A DNA stretch of 64,000 nt. Origin: MVRV01 sp964469905. Lineage in GTDB: Bacteria; Desulfobacterota; Syntrophia; Syntrophales; Smithellaceae. The position numbers and the translations under genes were made by a program. Below are positions 34,397 to 44,149 of this stretch, one piece after another. Below the pieces are notes generated by a model. It searched no databases and was not told the DNA's origin. It saw only the letters and a program-made list of their open reading frames with translations. The stretch is taken from the NCBI GenBank assembly GCA_964469905.1, contig CAYXZW010000007.1, positions 44,577 through 108,576 on the forward strand. The letters run 5' to 3'. The first letter of the stretch is position 1, and each line of letters opens with the position of its first letter.

Positions 34397-36421
34397 TTAC
34401 TTCTTATTATCTGACGCTCTGGGTTTGGCTTTAACTGTAAAGACATCGTTGGCAAAGCCGGCAAATTCAATATAACTGCCCTTGGCGGCATAGGCGTCAC
34501 CCGTATCGACCGCACTATCATAGATCGCGGTATCATCGGAAGAAAATATTATTATTCTTCCCTGCTTCGGTTTTGTTAAACTTACAACCATGTCTTCGTC
34601 TGTTACCAGCCACTTGTTATATCCATCGCTCTCAATTTTCACGGAATTTTCTCCGGCTTTTAAGGCAACGGCGCTCTGGGCCGGACTATACATCATGTCC
34701 GAAATCCATGCTTCTGTAACACCGTTCTTTTCCGAAAGGGTAAGTTCTGTCTGATCGCGCATGGCATCAAAGGGCATGCCCGCGAACTCCGGGGAATCAT
34801 TCCTTTTAATGCCCCCGAAATCTACGTATCCCGGCAGTTCCTTGTAGAGCAAGGACTTAACAAAATGCGAATCCACCGTCATAATCCCCTCCAGAGGAGA
34901 GACGTTACGACGCAGCCAAACCATCCCATCGATATTGATGCGGAGGTTTTGCGGTTTTGCTATGGGTTTTACTTTCTGCATGCCGATCACATCTACACCG
35001 AGTGTAGCGGACGAGCTCACGTAATAACTTTCCTTGCCTGTATTGGCAAAATAGGAACGGTTACCTTCGGCATCGTAATAGTAGCCATTGTTATAGACGA
35101 GAGTCATTATGGGCACTTTTTCCTTTTCTTTGAGCATGAACACAGTAACGCTGTTCTTTTCCTCATCAAACACAAACTGGCCGATTTTCGCGGCGCTGGC
35201 ATAATAACCGCTGAATGATACTTGATCCGGCGGCAATTTCTGCGCTTGCGGCGGAATTATTATTGCTTTTTCTTTTTTCGGCAAAAGATTCTTTTTGACC
35301 ATAACGGCATCCATAATATCTAATGCTACTTCCATCGCATTGCTTCCTTTTCCGGCAACGATGACGGCAACCGATATTCTCTTATCGGGAACGGTGAAAA
35401 GCATCGAAGAATAATTTCCCGTGCCTCCGCTTTTGCCCAGCAGCTGAATTCCTGCCGCATCATACTGGGGAAGGCTTACAAGATCCCAACCCAATCCAAA
35501 CGAAATGGTCGGATTACGAAGTTTACCTCTAAACTCGGAAGGCTGAGCTTTTCTCATCTCGGATAGAGAGCCTTTCTTCAGGAGTTTACCTGCCGCAGAA
35601 AAGGAATCGGCAAAACGACAAAGATCCTCGGCAGTCGAAGACAGCCCGCCTGCACCAAGGACTGAGAGCGTTTCAGCAGGATGCTTCTTCCCGGTTTTCG
35701 GGTCATAATAAAATGCTACCGGTTTGCCCTTGATTTCGCCGACGCCAATGCCGGTATTTTTTAAGCCCAGTGGCCGGAACATTCTTTTTTCCAGAAATTC
35801 CATGTAGCTTTGTTTACTTACCTTCTCCACGATCATTTCCGCCAGTGTAAATCCGTCATTGCAATATACATCCATAGCCCCCGGAGCATGTTTGAGATGC
35901 GCGCGGGAAAGGGTATTGATAGTTTCCTGCTTTACTTTGTCATCATACTTGAACCCGAAGGAATTCGAACCTTCCGTTCCCGGCAAACCCGATACGTGGT
36001 TCAGTAGCATTCTTACAGTGATTTTCTTATATCTATCGTCAGCCATCTTGAATTCCGGAAGATAGTACGTAACCGGCTTATCGAGCGAAACCTTGCCGTC
36101 ATCAACAAGCAGCATGATTGCAGTTGCTACATGCACTTTACTGATAGAGCCGATATTAAAGAGCGTAGCTTTAGTGACAGGAATGCCCCTCTCTCTGTTG
36201 GCCATGCCAAAACCTTCGGCATAAACGATCTTGCCATCGACCATTATGGCAACGGTAGCACTACCGCATTTGCCGCTGTTTATGGACTGCCAGATTTCGC
36301 TGCGGGCTTTGGTAATAGCACCCTCATAGTCATTTTTCTTACTTGTTGCCGCACCGAATGCCAGTGTAGTAACCAGCATGCAGCAAAGACAAAATATGCC
36401 GATAATTCTGGTCTTTAGCAT
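34397..36421 (-). CDS. Secreted serine beta-lactamase/DD-peptidase-family hydrolase
   Basis: 674 residues. Signal peptide (about 1-25, ending AFGAA). Class C-like active site: SxxK at Ser92-Lys95 (GSISK), YxN at Tyr186-Asn188 (YCN) and a KSGGTGNYSS segment as the third motif. The remaining 300 residues form beta-rich domains with no catalytic motif recognised. Such proteins hydrolyse esters, D-peptides or beta-lactams in the periplasm; the length favours an esterase or peptidase role. AAAGGAGG precedes the ATG. It follows the C45-family gene by 55 bases on the same strand and may be co-transcribed with it. Confidence 0.88.
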   Translation of the reverse strand: MLKTRIIGIFCLCCMLVTTLAFGAATSKKNDYEGAITKARSEIWQSINSGKCGSATVAIMVDGKIVYAEGFGMANRERGIPVTKATLFNIGSISKVHVATAIMLLVDDGKVSLDKPVTYYLPEFKMADDRYKKITVRMLLNHVSGLPGTEGSNSFGFKYDDKVKQETINTLSRAHLKHAPGAMDVYCNDGFTLAEMIVEKVSKQSYMEFLEKRMFRPLGLKNTGIGVGEIKGKPVAFYYDPKTGKKHPAETLSVLGAGGLSSTAEDLCRFADSFSAAGKLLKKGSLSEMRKAQPSEFRGKLRNPTISFGLGWDLVSLPQYDAAGIQLLGKSGGTGNYSSMLFTVPDKRISVAVIVAGKGSNAMEVALDIMDAVMVKKNLLPKKEKAIIIPPQAQKLPPDQVSFSGYYASAAKIGQFVFDEEKNSVTVFMLKEKEKVPIMTLVYNNGYYYDAEGNRSYFANTGKESYYVSSSATLGVDVIGMQKVKPIAKPQNLRINIDGMVWLRRNVSPLEGIMTVDSHFVKSLLYKELPGYVDFGGIKRNDSPEFAGMPFDAMRDQTELTLSEKNGVTEAWISDMMYSPAQSAVALKAGENSVKIESDGYNKWLVTDEDMVVSLTKPKQGRIIIFSSDDTAIYDSAVDTGDAYAAKGSYIEFAGFANDVFTVKAKPRASDNKK

Positions 36422-36476
36422 GACTTCCTCCTTTATCTTTCATTCCCCGGGTCTTCCTGCAGGCAGATTGCCTCAG

Positions 36477-37739
36477 TTATTTTTTCTGGAATATCGCTGC
36501 CAATGGAACTTCCGTCCATTCCACTCGGCCTGGTACTTTTACCCAGATCTTTCTCTCCGCCGGTGCAGCTACGACCTGGAAGATGGTACCAGCATGTGTT
36601 GCCCCGTCCTCTTTGATATCCACATCCATTATTTTTTGCATCATCACTTCCGGAGTAATTGCCCCCTTGTACTTCGCGCCGAGTTTCAGCAGGTTCCCTT
36701 TCCGGAGCTGGTTCGCACCTGGATCCTTCTTGGGGTCTAAAGGCGTGATATTCCAATCCGGATGAGAGTATTCGTTCGCCGCGGCAACGATCCCCTCAGC
36801 GTCCTGGTCCCGCCGCTTCGTATCCCAGAGCGAACATTCATAGGAGTAGCCACGGGTCGAATCGGCCACATTGACAATGGAACTCATATCTACCAGTGTG
36901 GAACGCATGGCACGGTCCAAATCTACAAGGTTGCTGTATTCCTGCAAATACAAAAACAGCGTCGTGAAGATGGAAATCCGGTCCATGGCGAATCCCATAT
37001 CGTTTCCGGCATTGAGTTCCATAAACAAGCCGGCGGCGTTCATCCCCGTTGCATTGTAGATCACACCGGGATAGTTAATCAGGGCCACGGGGATGCTTCC
37101 GTCATTCGGCTTGAAAACGGCTACGACCGGACGGGCAAAAGCTAAGTAAGACGGATCGTCATCGTCATTTCTGCCGAATATGACCTGGCCTCTGGTATAG
37201 GGACCCCAGACGGCCATGCCGGAACATTTCCCATAAGAAAGTTTATTGATTTTCGGAAACCATTCCAAAGCATTGACAAGGAGCACCTTGTCCAGATTGA
37301 GGCCGGATGTTTCCGCCATTCCATATAGAATCTCCTTGTAGCGCTGGGGATAGCGGTCGAATATAGATCGGGCAATCTTGTTCAGATCTTCTGCGGTCAT
37401 CCTTCTTTTTTTATCCGGATTATTTAGAAAGATCTCACCGATATTGGTATACATCGCCTGCAGATCGTCCCTCACAAGTTGCCCGTACTGCCGCCCCATC
37501 TGCCGGTAATTGCCGGTGAGTTCCAAAACCCGAACTTCTCCGACCCGGTAGAGACTGCCACCTTCAAACGATGTCTGGTATTTCATCTCTTGGGCTGCGA
37601 AAACAGGAAGAGCGAGTAGACTGCCAACTGTAGATGACTTCTGGTGTTTTATTTCTCCTTCTGCAAAAACCGGAAAAACGAACGCTATGCTCATTAAAAG
37701 TGATAAAACAATTACTAATTCCCTTGCTCTCATTTTCAT
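36477..37739 (-). CDS. C45 family (acyl-CoA:6-APA acyltransferase-like) exported hydrolase
   Basis: 420 residues. Signal peptide (core about 8-25). The body matches the C45 Ntn-hydrolase group: YRQMGRQYGQLVRDDL, the nucleophile Cys172 in YGKCSGMAVWG, and FGRNDDDDPSYLAF and NYPGVIYNATGMNAAGL. In true C45 enzymes the Cys becomes the new N-terminus by self-cleavage; here a 170-residue pro-segment is implied. An imperfect 22-residue tandem duplication sits just after the signal peptide (residues 22-64). GGAGG precedes the ATG. Its only strong upstream promoter is the shared-type one at 38040-38068, giving a 5' leader of about 290 bases. It may cleave amide bonds of lipids or acyl amino acids. Confidence 0.83.
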   Translation of the reverse strand: MKMRARELVIVLSLLMSIAFVFPVFAEGEIKHQKSSTVGSLLALPVFAAQEMKYQTSFEGGSLYRVGEVRVLELTGNYRQMGRQYGQLVRDDLQAMYTNIGEIFLNNPDKKRRMTAEDLNKIARSIFDRYPQRYKEILYGMAETSGLNLDKVLLVNALEWFPKINKLSYGKCSGMAVWGPYTRGQVIFGRNDDDDPSYLAFARPVVAVFKPNDGSIPVALINYPGVIYNATGMNAAGLFMELNAGNDMGFAMDRISIFTTLFLYLQEYSNLVDLDRAMRSTLVDMSSIVNVADSTRGYSYECSLWDTKRRDQDAEGIVAAANEYSHPDWNITPLDPKKDPGANQLRKGNLLKLGAKYKGAITPEVMMQKIMDVDIKEDGATHAGTIFQVVAAPAERKIWVKVPGRVEWTEVPLAAIFQKK

Positions 37740-38039
37740 TATCGCACCTCCAAATCAGTTTTTCTCCGGAAATCCGGGATTATTGAATATAGTTGGAACG
37801 AAAGAAGATCGGCAAGTCCAGGAGACAAATCATTCTTTAGTCGGCAATGGGGACACCTGGCTCTGACACTATTCTGTTTATACAGCTTGTGGTATCTTCA
37901 ACCTTTCTATCACAAAGTCCAATCTAAAGACAGAGAGGACGAAGCTGCAAAAAGAGACACATAGCGCCAGAAGGAAAAACTTGGATTTTCACAAAGAACC
38001 TCTCGCATAATTCTTTAAGAACTTCCTTTTGTGGGGTAA
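37740..38039 (-). other. Long 5' leader of the C45-family gene
   Basis: About 300 bases between the shared-type promoter and the C45 start. A 32-codon frame beginning ATGCGAGAGGTTC (minus strand, near 38010) is present but looks like repeat-derived sequence. A segment reading GTGTCAGAGCCAGGTGTCCC on the minus strand resembles sequences found near REP-associated transposases. No riboswitch was recognised. Confidence 0.35.
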
Positions 38040-38068
38040 AGTATAAGAAACGCTCTTTTGTATGTCAA
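38040..38068 (-). promoter_or_regulatory. Shared-type promoter, copy A (C45 gene)
   Basis: TTGACA (38068-38063), spacer TACAAAAGAGCGTTTCT (17), TATACT (38045-38040). One of four promoters with conserved spacers in this window. Confidence 0.7.
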
Positions 38069-38247
38069 GGTAATCTTCTTTAACCCATTTACATCCGTTC
38101 AATATTAGTGACTTTTCCGGATACACTGTTGTCCTAAAAATCGATACAGTGTACATTATTATGTCCTAGTGTTTCATTAAAATACCTTGCTACGTCTTTA
38201 TCAAAAGTGTATTTAAATAGAATAATTTTATATAAGGGTTCACATCA

Positions 38248-39600
38248 ATGAAATACAGACTAACACACATTAAATTGATCTTCTTTCTGCTTATTTTATT
38301 TATTCCAAATTACGCGTTTGCCGAAAACAGAACATTCATCAAGGAATACACCTATCAGGCAAGTGAGGATGATAGCAGAAACTCCAGCCGCATAACTGCA
38401 ATGAGAGAAGTGAAAAGACTTCTCCTTGAGGAATTGGGCACATACCTGGAAAGCATAACTGAAGTGAAGAATTTTCAACTTACAAAAGACCAGATTACCT
38501 CATTAACGGCAGGTATAGTAAAGACTGAGATCATCGATGAAAAATGGAATGGTGAAAAATATTGGATAAAAACAAAGATCGTCGCAAATGAAAATGATTT
38601 GATTAAATCAATAGACAATCTCCGTAAAGACCGTGATAAATCCCGGGAACTTGAGGAAACCAAAAAGAGAACAGATGCTATTTTGGAAGAAAACAAGAAA
38701 CTGAGAGAAGAGCTGTCACTTGCAAAGGGTAACGCAAAACAGCAGGTTCAAAAAAGATATGATAAATCAATAAAAGAACTTTCTGCGTTTGAATGGCTTG
38801 AAAGTGGATACAAAAATCATATACAGAACGATTTTAAAGCAGCAATGGCTGATTATACCAAAGCAATTGAATTAAACCCAAAGTTTGATTTAGCTTATAA
38901 CAACCGCGGTGTACTATATCATATGCTAGGTAAATATAGTGAAGCACTCGTTGATTACACTAAATCAATCGAGCTAAAGCCCAAATATGCTGATGCTTAT
39001 AATAACCGTGGAATGACATATCATGTGGTTGGTAAATACAGTGAAGCATTTGCTGATTACAATAAATCAACTGAACTGAATCCTAAAGACGCTGGTCCTT
39101 ACAACAGTCGTGGAGTTACCTTCCATATACTTGGTAAATATAATGAAGCACTATTTGAATACAATAAAGCAATTGAACTGAATCCCAAATATGCAGATGC
39201 TTATAATAACCGTGGAATGACATATCATGTGGTTGGTAAATACAGTGAAGCATTTGCTGATTACAATAAATCAACTGAACTGAATCCTAAAGATGCTGGT
39301 CCTTACAACAGTCGTGGAGTTACCTACCATATACTTGGCAAATATAATGAAGCACTATTTGAATACAACAAAGCAATTGAACTGAATCCCAAATATGCAG
39401 ATGCTTATCTCAATCGCGGGATGGCTTATCACGCACTTGGTAAATATAACGAAGCACTTATTGATTACACTAAATCAATCGAGCTAAATCCCCAAAATGC
39501 ATACGCTTATAAATGCCGCGGAATGGCTTATCATGCTCTCGGCAAATACAACGAAGAACGTATTGAGTATAACAAGGCGAATCAACTGGAATTAAAATAA
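38248..39600 (+). CDS. Exported TPR-repeat protein
   Basis: 450 residues. Signal peptide (core about 10-22, cleavage near YAFA-EN). Residues 25-120 form an unassigned domain; 125-165 is coiled coil; about 180-450 hold eight TPR units of 34 residues (pattern AYNNRGxxYHxLGKYxEALxDYxKxIELNPK). Units 3-4 and 5-6 are near-identical at DNA level (204-bp tandem duplication). Probably periplasmic or surface-associated scaffold. The gene is AT-richer than its neighbours, suggesting acquisition. Only a weak AAGGG precedes the ATG. Confidence 0.88.
   Translation: MKYRLTHIKLIFFLLILFIPNYAFAENRTFIKEYTYQASEDDSRNSSRITAMREVKRLLLEELGTYLESITEVKNFQLTKDQITSLTAGIVKTEIIDEKWNGEKYWIKTKIVANENDLIKSIDNLRKDRDKSRELEETKKRTDAILEENKKLREELSLAKGNAKQQVQKRYDKSIKELSAFEWLESGYKNHIQNDFKAAMADYTKAIELNPKFDLAYNNRGVLYHMLGKYSEALVDYTKSIELKPKYADAYNNRGMTYHVVGKYSEAFADYNKSTELNPKDAGPYNSRGVTFHILGKYNEALFEYNKAIELNPKYADAYNNRGMTYHVVGKYSEAFADYNKSTELNPKDAGPYNSRGVTYHILGKYNEALFEYNKAIELNPKYADAYLNRGMAYHALGKYNEALIDYTKSIELNPQNAYAYKCRGMAYHALGKYNEERIEYNKANQLELK
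38987..39394 (+). repeat. 204-bp tandem duplication inside the TPR gene
   Basis: The unit 38987-39190 is repeated at 39191-39394 with only a few substitutions. Each covers two TPR units, so the reading frame is preserved. The high identity points to a recent copy-number change. Confidence 0.9.
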
Positions 39601-39977
39601 TACCGATTTGATGTCAGCAAGTTTGATTCGTCGCCGTCGATTAAGACTTCAATCAGCAATATTCACAATTCACCGCTCACGATAATCATAAGTACACGCA
39701 TTCGTTAAATTAGATTGCCCGTGACCACAGTATCTAGTTGACGGTTGAATCAGGGCAAGCGGACTCCAGCGGACAGATAAAAGTCAAACTGATCAACGGA
39801 CAGATAATTACCGTTCCGGTTCGGAATGCAGATATTCACAGCATCATTTTCGAATAATCTTCCCGGGCAGATAAAACTCTATCCACAACAATGAGCGCAG
39901 TTGCGTTGACCGGCTTCCTGCCAGGTAAGGCCGCTATCTTAGTTAGAAGAATTCTACAACAGAACTCCGGCAGAGTA
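39601..39977. other. Intergenic stretch with a possible gene fragment
   Basis: About 375 bases between convergent genes. From 39738 to the TAA at 39857 the plus strand reads a plausible protein tail containing KVKLINGQIITVPVRNADI, with no start or ribosome site, so it may be the end of a lost gene. The rest shows nothing recognisable. Confidence 0.35.
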
Positions 39978-40535
39978 TCACCATTCACCGAGCATTTCAT
40001 CGAGCTTCATGATTCGAACCATAGGATCCAGCGGCATCATTTTCACTGCAGACAGAAATTTCTCGTGAATTTCGGGTTTGTGGGCCGCACAGCAGTCCTC
40101 GAGGATGATAACCTTGAAATCGTAGCAGAAGCCGTCCATCGCAGTCATATATACACAGCCTGGAGTCGAGATGCCGGTAACGATTATCGTATCCACCTTC
40201 CAGAGCCGCAGGGTCATATCCAAATCTGTCTTAAAAAAGGCGCTGAGTCTCCTCTTTTCCAGGACCGTGTCTCCCGGTTCGGGGCCCAGTTCCTCGATGA
40301 CCTCAGTGCCCTTCGTGCCTCTGATGGCATGCGGTTTCATCCGGCCGCTGAACAAAAGATCGCCCACCATAAAACTGTCATTGGCGAAGGCGACAGGAAT
40401 ACCTCGCGTGTGGCATTCCTTCAGCAATTTCTGTAAATTGGGAATGATCTTCGCAAATTCGTTCGATCTGCTTGACGACATATGCATTCCGACATTATCC
40501 TTTATCATGTCCACAACAATGAGAGCAGGTTTCAT
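39978..40535 (-). CDS. Isochorismatase-family cysteine hydrolase
   Basis: 185 residues. The start ALIVVDMIKDNV carries the catalytic Asp; KRRLSAFFKTDLD holds the catalytic Lys region, and VTGISTPGCVYMTAMDGFCYDF holds the nucleophilic Cys and the cis-peptide. These enzymes hydrolyse amides or isochorismate-like ethers (nicotinamide, N-carbamoyl compounds). No pathway genes nearby reveal the substrate. The metallophosphoesterase gene lies 45 bases upstream on the same strand. Confidence 0.88.
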   Translation of the reverse strand: MKPALIVVDMIKDNVGMHMSSSRSNEFAKIIPNLQKLLKECHTRGIPVAFANDSFMVGDLLFSGRMKPHAIRGTKGTEVIEELGPEPGDTVLEKRRLSAFFKTDLDMTLRLWKVDTIIVTGISTPGCVYMTAMDGFCYDFKVIILEDCCAAHKPEIHEKFLSAVKMMPLDPMVRIMKLDEMLGEW

Positions 40536-40580
40536 AAATGCCTTCCCCTTGGTTTGTTTGTTATTCTTTTTATTTTACCG

Positions 40581-41264
40581 CTATTTTAGGGATGTACAAT
40601 CCAGCCGGATCCGCTGATAACAAGCCGTCTCTCTGTCATACAGGGCACAATCTCCGTCCGCCACCGCCCCGACGACGACAATGTAGCGTTCCGACTCTTT
40701 CAGCGGAAACGTTTTATTCCGGGGAATCTCCTCCCTGGTCACCTTTTCCTTCTTCCAACGAAACAGTGACGGGGTGTGGGAGTGGCCGCAAAACATGATA
40801 TGATGCGCTGTCCGCTGGAAAATCTTAATGGCCTCTGCCGTTGTACCGTCATCGATGGGTTCATATAAAGAACGGATGGAGTCATAAGGCAGGGAGTGTG
40901 CAAAACATAGACCATCGCTGACCATGGTCGTTTGCAGCAACCGGAGATATGCCCACAGTTCAACTGCCGCCTGATCCCTTCCGGGGCCTCGTTCTTTAAG
41001 AAGCGTCTCTACCTGGAAATCATTGTTTCCTTTAACTGTTAGCATCCGGTAACGTTGTAATAATTGCATAACAGCCACCCAGGAGGATTCCTGAAGCGTA
41101 TCGCAAAAATCGCCTAAATGGATCAGTCGCTCCGCACCGGCAGCCAGGAGCACTTCGGCTGCCAACTCCGTTCGTTCATAGTCGCCGTGGCTATCGGCGA
41201 TCAGCCCGATCCGTCTGGCCTCATCCAATGTTTTTTCCCGATTATGCAGAAAAACATTCTCCAT
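40581..41264 (-). CDS. Calcineurin-like metallophosphoesterase (YfcE/MJ0936 type)
   Basis: 227 residues. Motifs in order: IADSHGDY (Asp-x-His), HLGDFCD (GD), GNND and GHSHTPSLF, the complete two-metal site. Small stand-alone enzymes of this type cleave phosphodiesters or phosphomonoesters in the cytosol. ATG at 41264 is preferred to 41282 because AGGTG lies just ahead of it. Runs with the isochorismatase-like gene downstream. Confidence 0.88.
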   Translation of the reverse strand: MENVFLHNREKTLDEARRIGLIADSHGDYERTELAAEVLLAAGAERLIHLGDFCDTLQESSWVAVMQLLQRYRMLTVKGNNDFQVETLLKERGPGRDQAAVELWAYLRLLQTTMVSDGLCFAHSLPYDSIRSLYEPIDDGTTAEAIKIFQRTAHHIMFCGHSHTPSLFRWKKEKVTREEIPRNKTFPLKESERYIVVVGAVADGDCALYDRETACYQRIRLDCTSLK

Positions 41265-41436
41265 TTTACACCTGATTTCCATCAGCTGCTACATCATCTC
41301 AATTATGCATCCGTTTTCTTCGTTCCATCTTCTAATAACGGCTTAGGAGTAAGATGATTGCGAGCTTAAGTCTATCATCTTTGCCGGTGTTGACGATTTG
41401 TGGATGGCAGAAAGCAAGGTGCCGCGTAAAAAACTG

Positions 41437-42603
41437 TCAAAAATATGCAGTCCATTTTTTCTTTTTATCTCTTTTATAATAATAATATTTTTTACAGATA
41501 AAATATAAGACAGGGAGAAGCATTGCCCACACAAGATAAGTAACCCAGAGATTAAAGGCAAACGGAATCCCTTTAATTAAATCCGGCATTTTGAAACCAT
41601 GCAATATTGCGCTGGTAGAAAAAGCAAGAATGACAATTAAAATAAAATGAATGATATAAAAAATCATCGGAGTTCTCCCAAATATCAGAAAAAGGTTGTC
41701 TGTTTTCAATTGGCGGTTTTCCAGAAACCCTAATACAACAAAGGAAATACCGAGGGTTATCAAGAGATACAGCAATGAAGGAGGATATTTTTCAACATTG
41801 ATGAAAGACAGAAAAGTGAAAAGAAAGTCCTTCTGAACACTCCAGGTATGATGGTCTCCGTAGGCATTAAAAGAGCGGATTACAATAAATAAAGCGACTG
41901 CCGTTATACCTGTAAAAAGAAGCATTGTTTTTCTCTTGCCGGACTCTGTTAAAAAGACACTTCCCAGAGAAAAACCCAAAGACATTACAAACACCCAGGG
42001 AATTATTGCATACTGAATTCCCAGAGTGAAATAATCATTTACCTTGTAGAACACAGCTTGGTGGAGCATGCCATAGACAACATTATGAAAAGAGAATTGA
42101 GATAAATCCAATATTGGCATCAAATTATGAAGAAGAATGACTGCAAGCGAGATAGTCCCTAAAATTACCGGTTTTATAAATTGCAGAGCGGCCAGTAGTA
42201 TCATCGAAATTCCTATGGAAAACATTACCTGTAAATGAAGTACGACAGGTGAATAAAAACGATATTCAAAATTAAAATATATCTGAGAGAGAAAAACCTC
42301 GACAGCCAGTATGATCAAGCCTCTGACGATTAGAAAGTTTGCTGTTTCGCTCCTGGACATATTTTTTAATTTTGTGCTCAAAAAAACGGCTATGCCGCTC
42401 AAAAATATGAAGGTCGGCGCACAGAAGTGGGTAATCCATCTGGTGAAATAAAGAAAAGGATAGGTTTTATCAATATCCAGCGGGTTAAAATTGTAAGAAC
42501 TCCAAAACCCCCGGATATGGTCGATTAACATTAACATCATTATTGCGCCGCGAAGAATATCAATTGACTGTATTCTCTGATAGTTTTTTATTTTTTCCGG
42601 CAT
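41437..42603 (-). CDS. DUF1624 membrane protein (heparan-alpha-glucosaminide N-acetyltransferase-like)
   Basis: 388 residues with about 10-11 membrane segments. RIQSIDILRGAIMMLMLIDHIRGFW and FTRWITHFCAPTFIFLSGI are the DUF1624 signature, with the conserved DH pair and HFCAP. Family members are thought to transfer acyl groups across the membrane to sugars. The Met at 42603 is 6 bases from AAAGGAG; the frame could open earlier (42606 or 42696). No sugar or cell-wall genes are adjacent, so the substrate is unknown. Confidence 0.85.
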   Translation of the reverse strand: MPEKIKNYQRIQSIDILRGAIMMLMLIDHIRGFWSSYNFNPLDIDKTYPFLYFTRWITHFCAPTFIFLSGIAVFLSTKLKNMSRSETANFLIVRGLIILAVEVFLSQIYFNFEYRFYSPVVLHLQVMFSIGISMILLAALQFIKPVILGTISLAVILLHNLMPILDLSQFSFHNVVYGMLHQAVFYKVNDYFTLGIQYAIIPWVFVMSLGFSLGSVFLTESGKRKTMLLFTGITAVALFIVIRSFNAYGDHHTWSVQKDFLFTFLSFINVEKYPPSLLYLLITLGISFVVLGFLENRQLKTDNLFLIFGRTPMIFYIIHFILIVILAFSTSAILHGFKMPDLIKGIPFAFNLWVTYLVWAMLLPVLYFICKKYYYYKRDKKKKWTAYF

Positions 42604-42714
42604 CATCCGCTCCTTTAACTCCTGACCGAGGATAATTTTTTTAAGTATCTGGAGGTTAAAAATACAACGTACGCATGATTCGGGCAAAGCATTCATTTTT
42701 TTCGCCTATACCAG

Positions 42715-42737
42715 CCTGGCGGCTAAAGGTCGCCAGG
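42715..42737. repeat. GC-rich hairpin, possibly REP-like
   Basis: CCTGGCG (42715-42721) and CGCCAGG (42731-42737) with a nine-base loop, between two minus-strand genes. No second copy was noticed. Confidence 0.45.
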
Positions 42738-42895
42738 GCAGGCATCACGCCTCTGCAAGCTCCTCTCAGAGTGTCTATCAATACCCTAATTACTCCAAAA
42801 CAGCATCAATGATTACCAGTTAAAGTCCAGCATTTTTTAATGAAGTTGGCGGTTTGCGCAGTCCAAGAAGCAAAATGTTTATCATTTGCGGCGCT

Positions 42896-43957
42896 TCATT
42901 CCTTTACATTTATCCGCATATCCCTCTTTAGGAATGCATCCACCAACTCTCTGAGCTTATCCGACTCGCAAAGGAATGCCAGATGCCCGCAATCACCGGT
43001 CAGTTCTGCTGTTTGGGCTTTCAGAAGCCGGGCAAATGTCCTGGCGGGCTCCGGGTAGATGATCTGATCCTGAGTGGTCGTTATTATCAGTATTTCGGCC
43101 TGCACGGCTTTAGCTGCCATCTGAGATGAGCCATCAAAATTTTTAAGAATGTCCTGATTCATAGCGGCCTTCACCTGCCAGACCCAATCTGTAGGGTTGT
43201 ATTTAAGGAAACTTTTTTCCAGATTGCTCAAAAACTCGGGAACGGCAGCTGGTTTGGTTGACGCTACGCGGAAACGGGGAGTCCATAGAAGCAGTGAATG
43301 CAGAGGAGCCAGAGCTTTCATCGCTGCATGCTCACCTTGGCAACTGCGGACATTCTCGATAACCGCCAATTCAGCAGACCATACCAGCAGGTCATTGGAA
43401 GTCATCCAGGGTGATGCGGCAATCGGAATAACCTTGTCCATAAAATCAGGATACATAACCATCCATTGAAATGCCTGCATGCCGCCCAGTGACATTCCGA
43501 TTACAGCGTGCAGGCGGTGGATATTCAGATGCCGGGTCAGAAGCAGATGTTGAGCCCGGACCATATCACTTATGGAGAATTGAGGAAAATCCCGATCGGG
43601 CTGCATAGCGCTGTTGGAAGGAGATGACGATACGCCGTTGCCCAATGAATCGAGGGCGATAACGTAATACCTCGAGCTGTCGATCACTTTTCCGGAACCG
43701 ACGATTCCGAGATCGATAAGTTCCTGCGAAGTTCCCGCCAGCCAGGTCGGTATCAAAATCGTGTTGGATTTTTGCTCGTTATGTTTACCCAGAATTCGAT
43801 AAGCCAGACGGCATTCCTTGATAACCGCTCCGTTCTCCAAGCGAAAATCACCCAGATTCGCATAACGGAGGGAATTATCGCCGCAGGCCGCTCCCCATGA
43901 CAGGAGAAGGATTGAGCTAACGAGCAGGAGATGAATCGTGATTCGTCTAAGTATCAT
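42896..43957 (-). CDS. Exported alpha/beta hydrolase related to homoserine O-acyltransferase (MetX-like)
   Basis: 353 residues. Signal peptide (core about 8-22, then GAACGD). The hydrolase core has nucleophile Ser in GMSLGGMQAFQW, Asp in TTTQDQIIYP and His in GDCGHLAFLCE. The LIPTWLAGTS and LDSLGNGVSSSPSNS segments are typical of MetX relatives. True MetX is cytosolic and longer; export and loss of pathway neighbours point to an esterase or acyltransferase for an exogenous substrate. AGGGGG precedes the ATG. Confidence 0.85.
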   Translation of the reverse strand: MILRRITIHLLLVSSILLLSWGAACGDNSLRYANLGDFRLENGAVIKECRLAYRILGKHNEQKSNTILIPTWLAGTSQELIDLGIVGSGKVIDSSRYYVIALDSLGNGVSSSPSNSAMQPDRDFPQFSISDMVRAQHLLLTRHLNIHRLHAVIGMSLGGMQAFQWMVMYPDFMDKVIPIAASPWMTSNDLLVWSAELAVIENVRSCQGEHAAMKALAPLHSLLLWTPRFRVASTKPAAVPEFLSNLEKSFLKYNPTDWVWQVKAAMNQDILKNFDGSSQMAAKAVQAEILIITTTQDQIIYPEPARTFARLLKAQTAELTGDCGHLAFLCESDKLRELVDAFLKRDMRINVKE

Positions 43958-44149
43958 ATTTGTTTCCCCCTATTTGAACTGACAATTCAATCGCAAATGA
44001 TTATAAATTCAGAATGTTCTTTAAATGAAACTCAAAAGGGAAGATACTTGCGGCTTCGAACTGGTAAACATTGCGCCACAAGGTCAGTCACAGAAAGAAC
44101 TGCTTACCGACTCCATCAACCACTCCCTGCAACTGAAGCGGAAGTGAGA

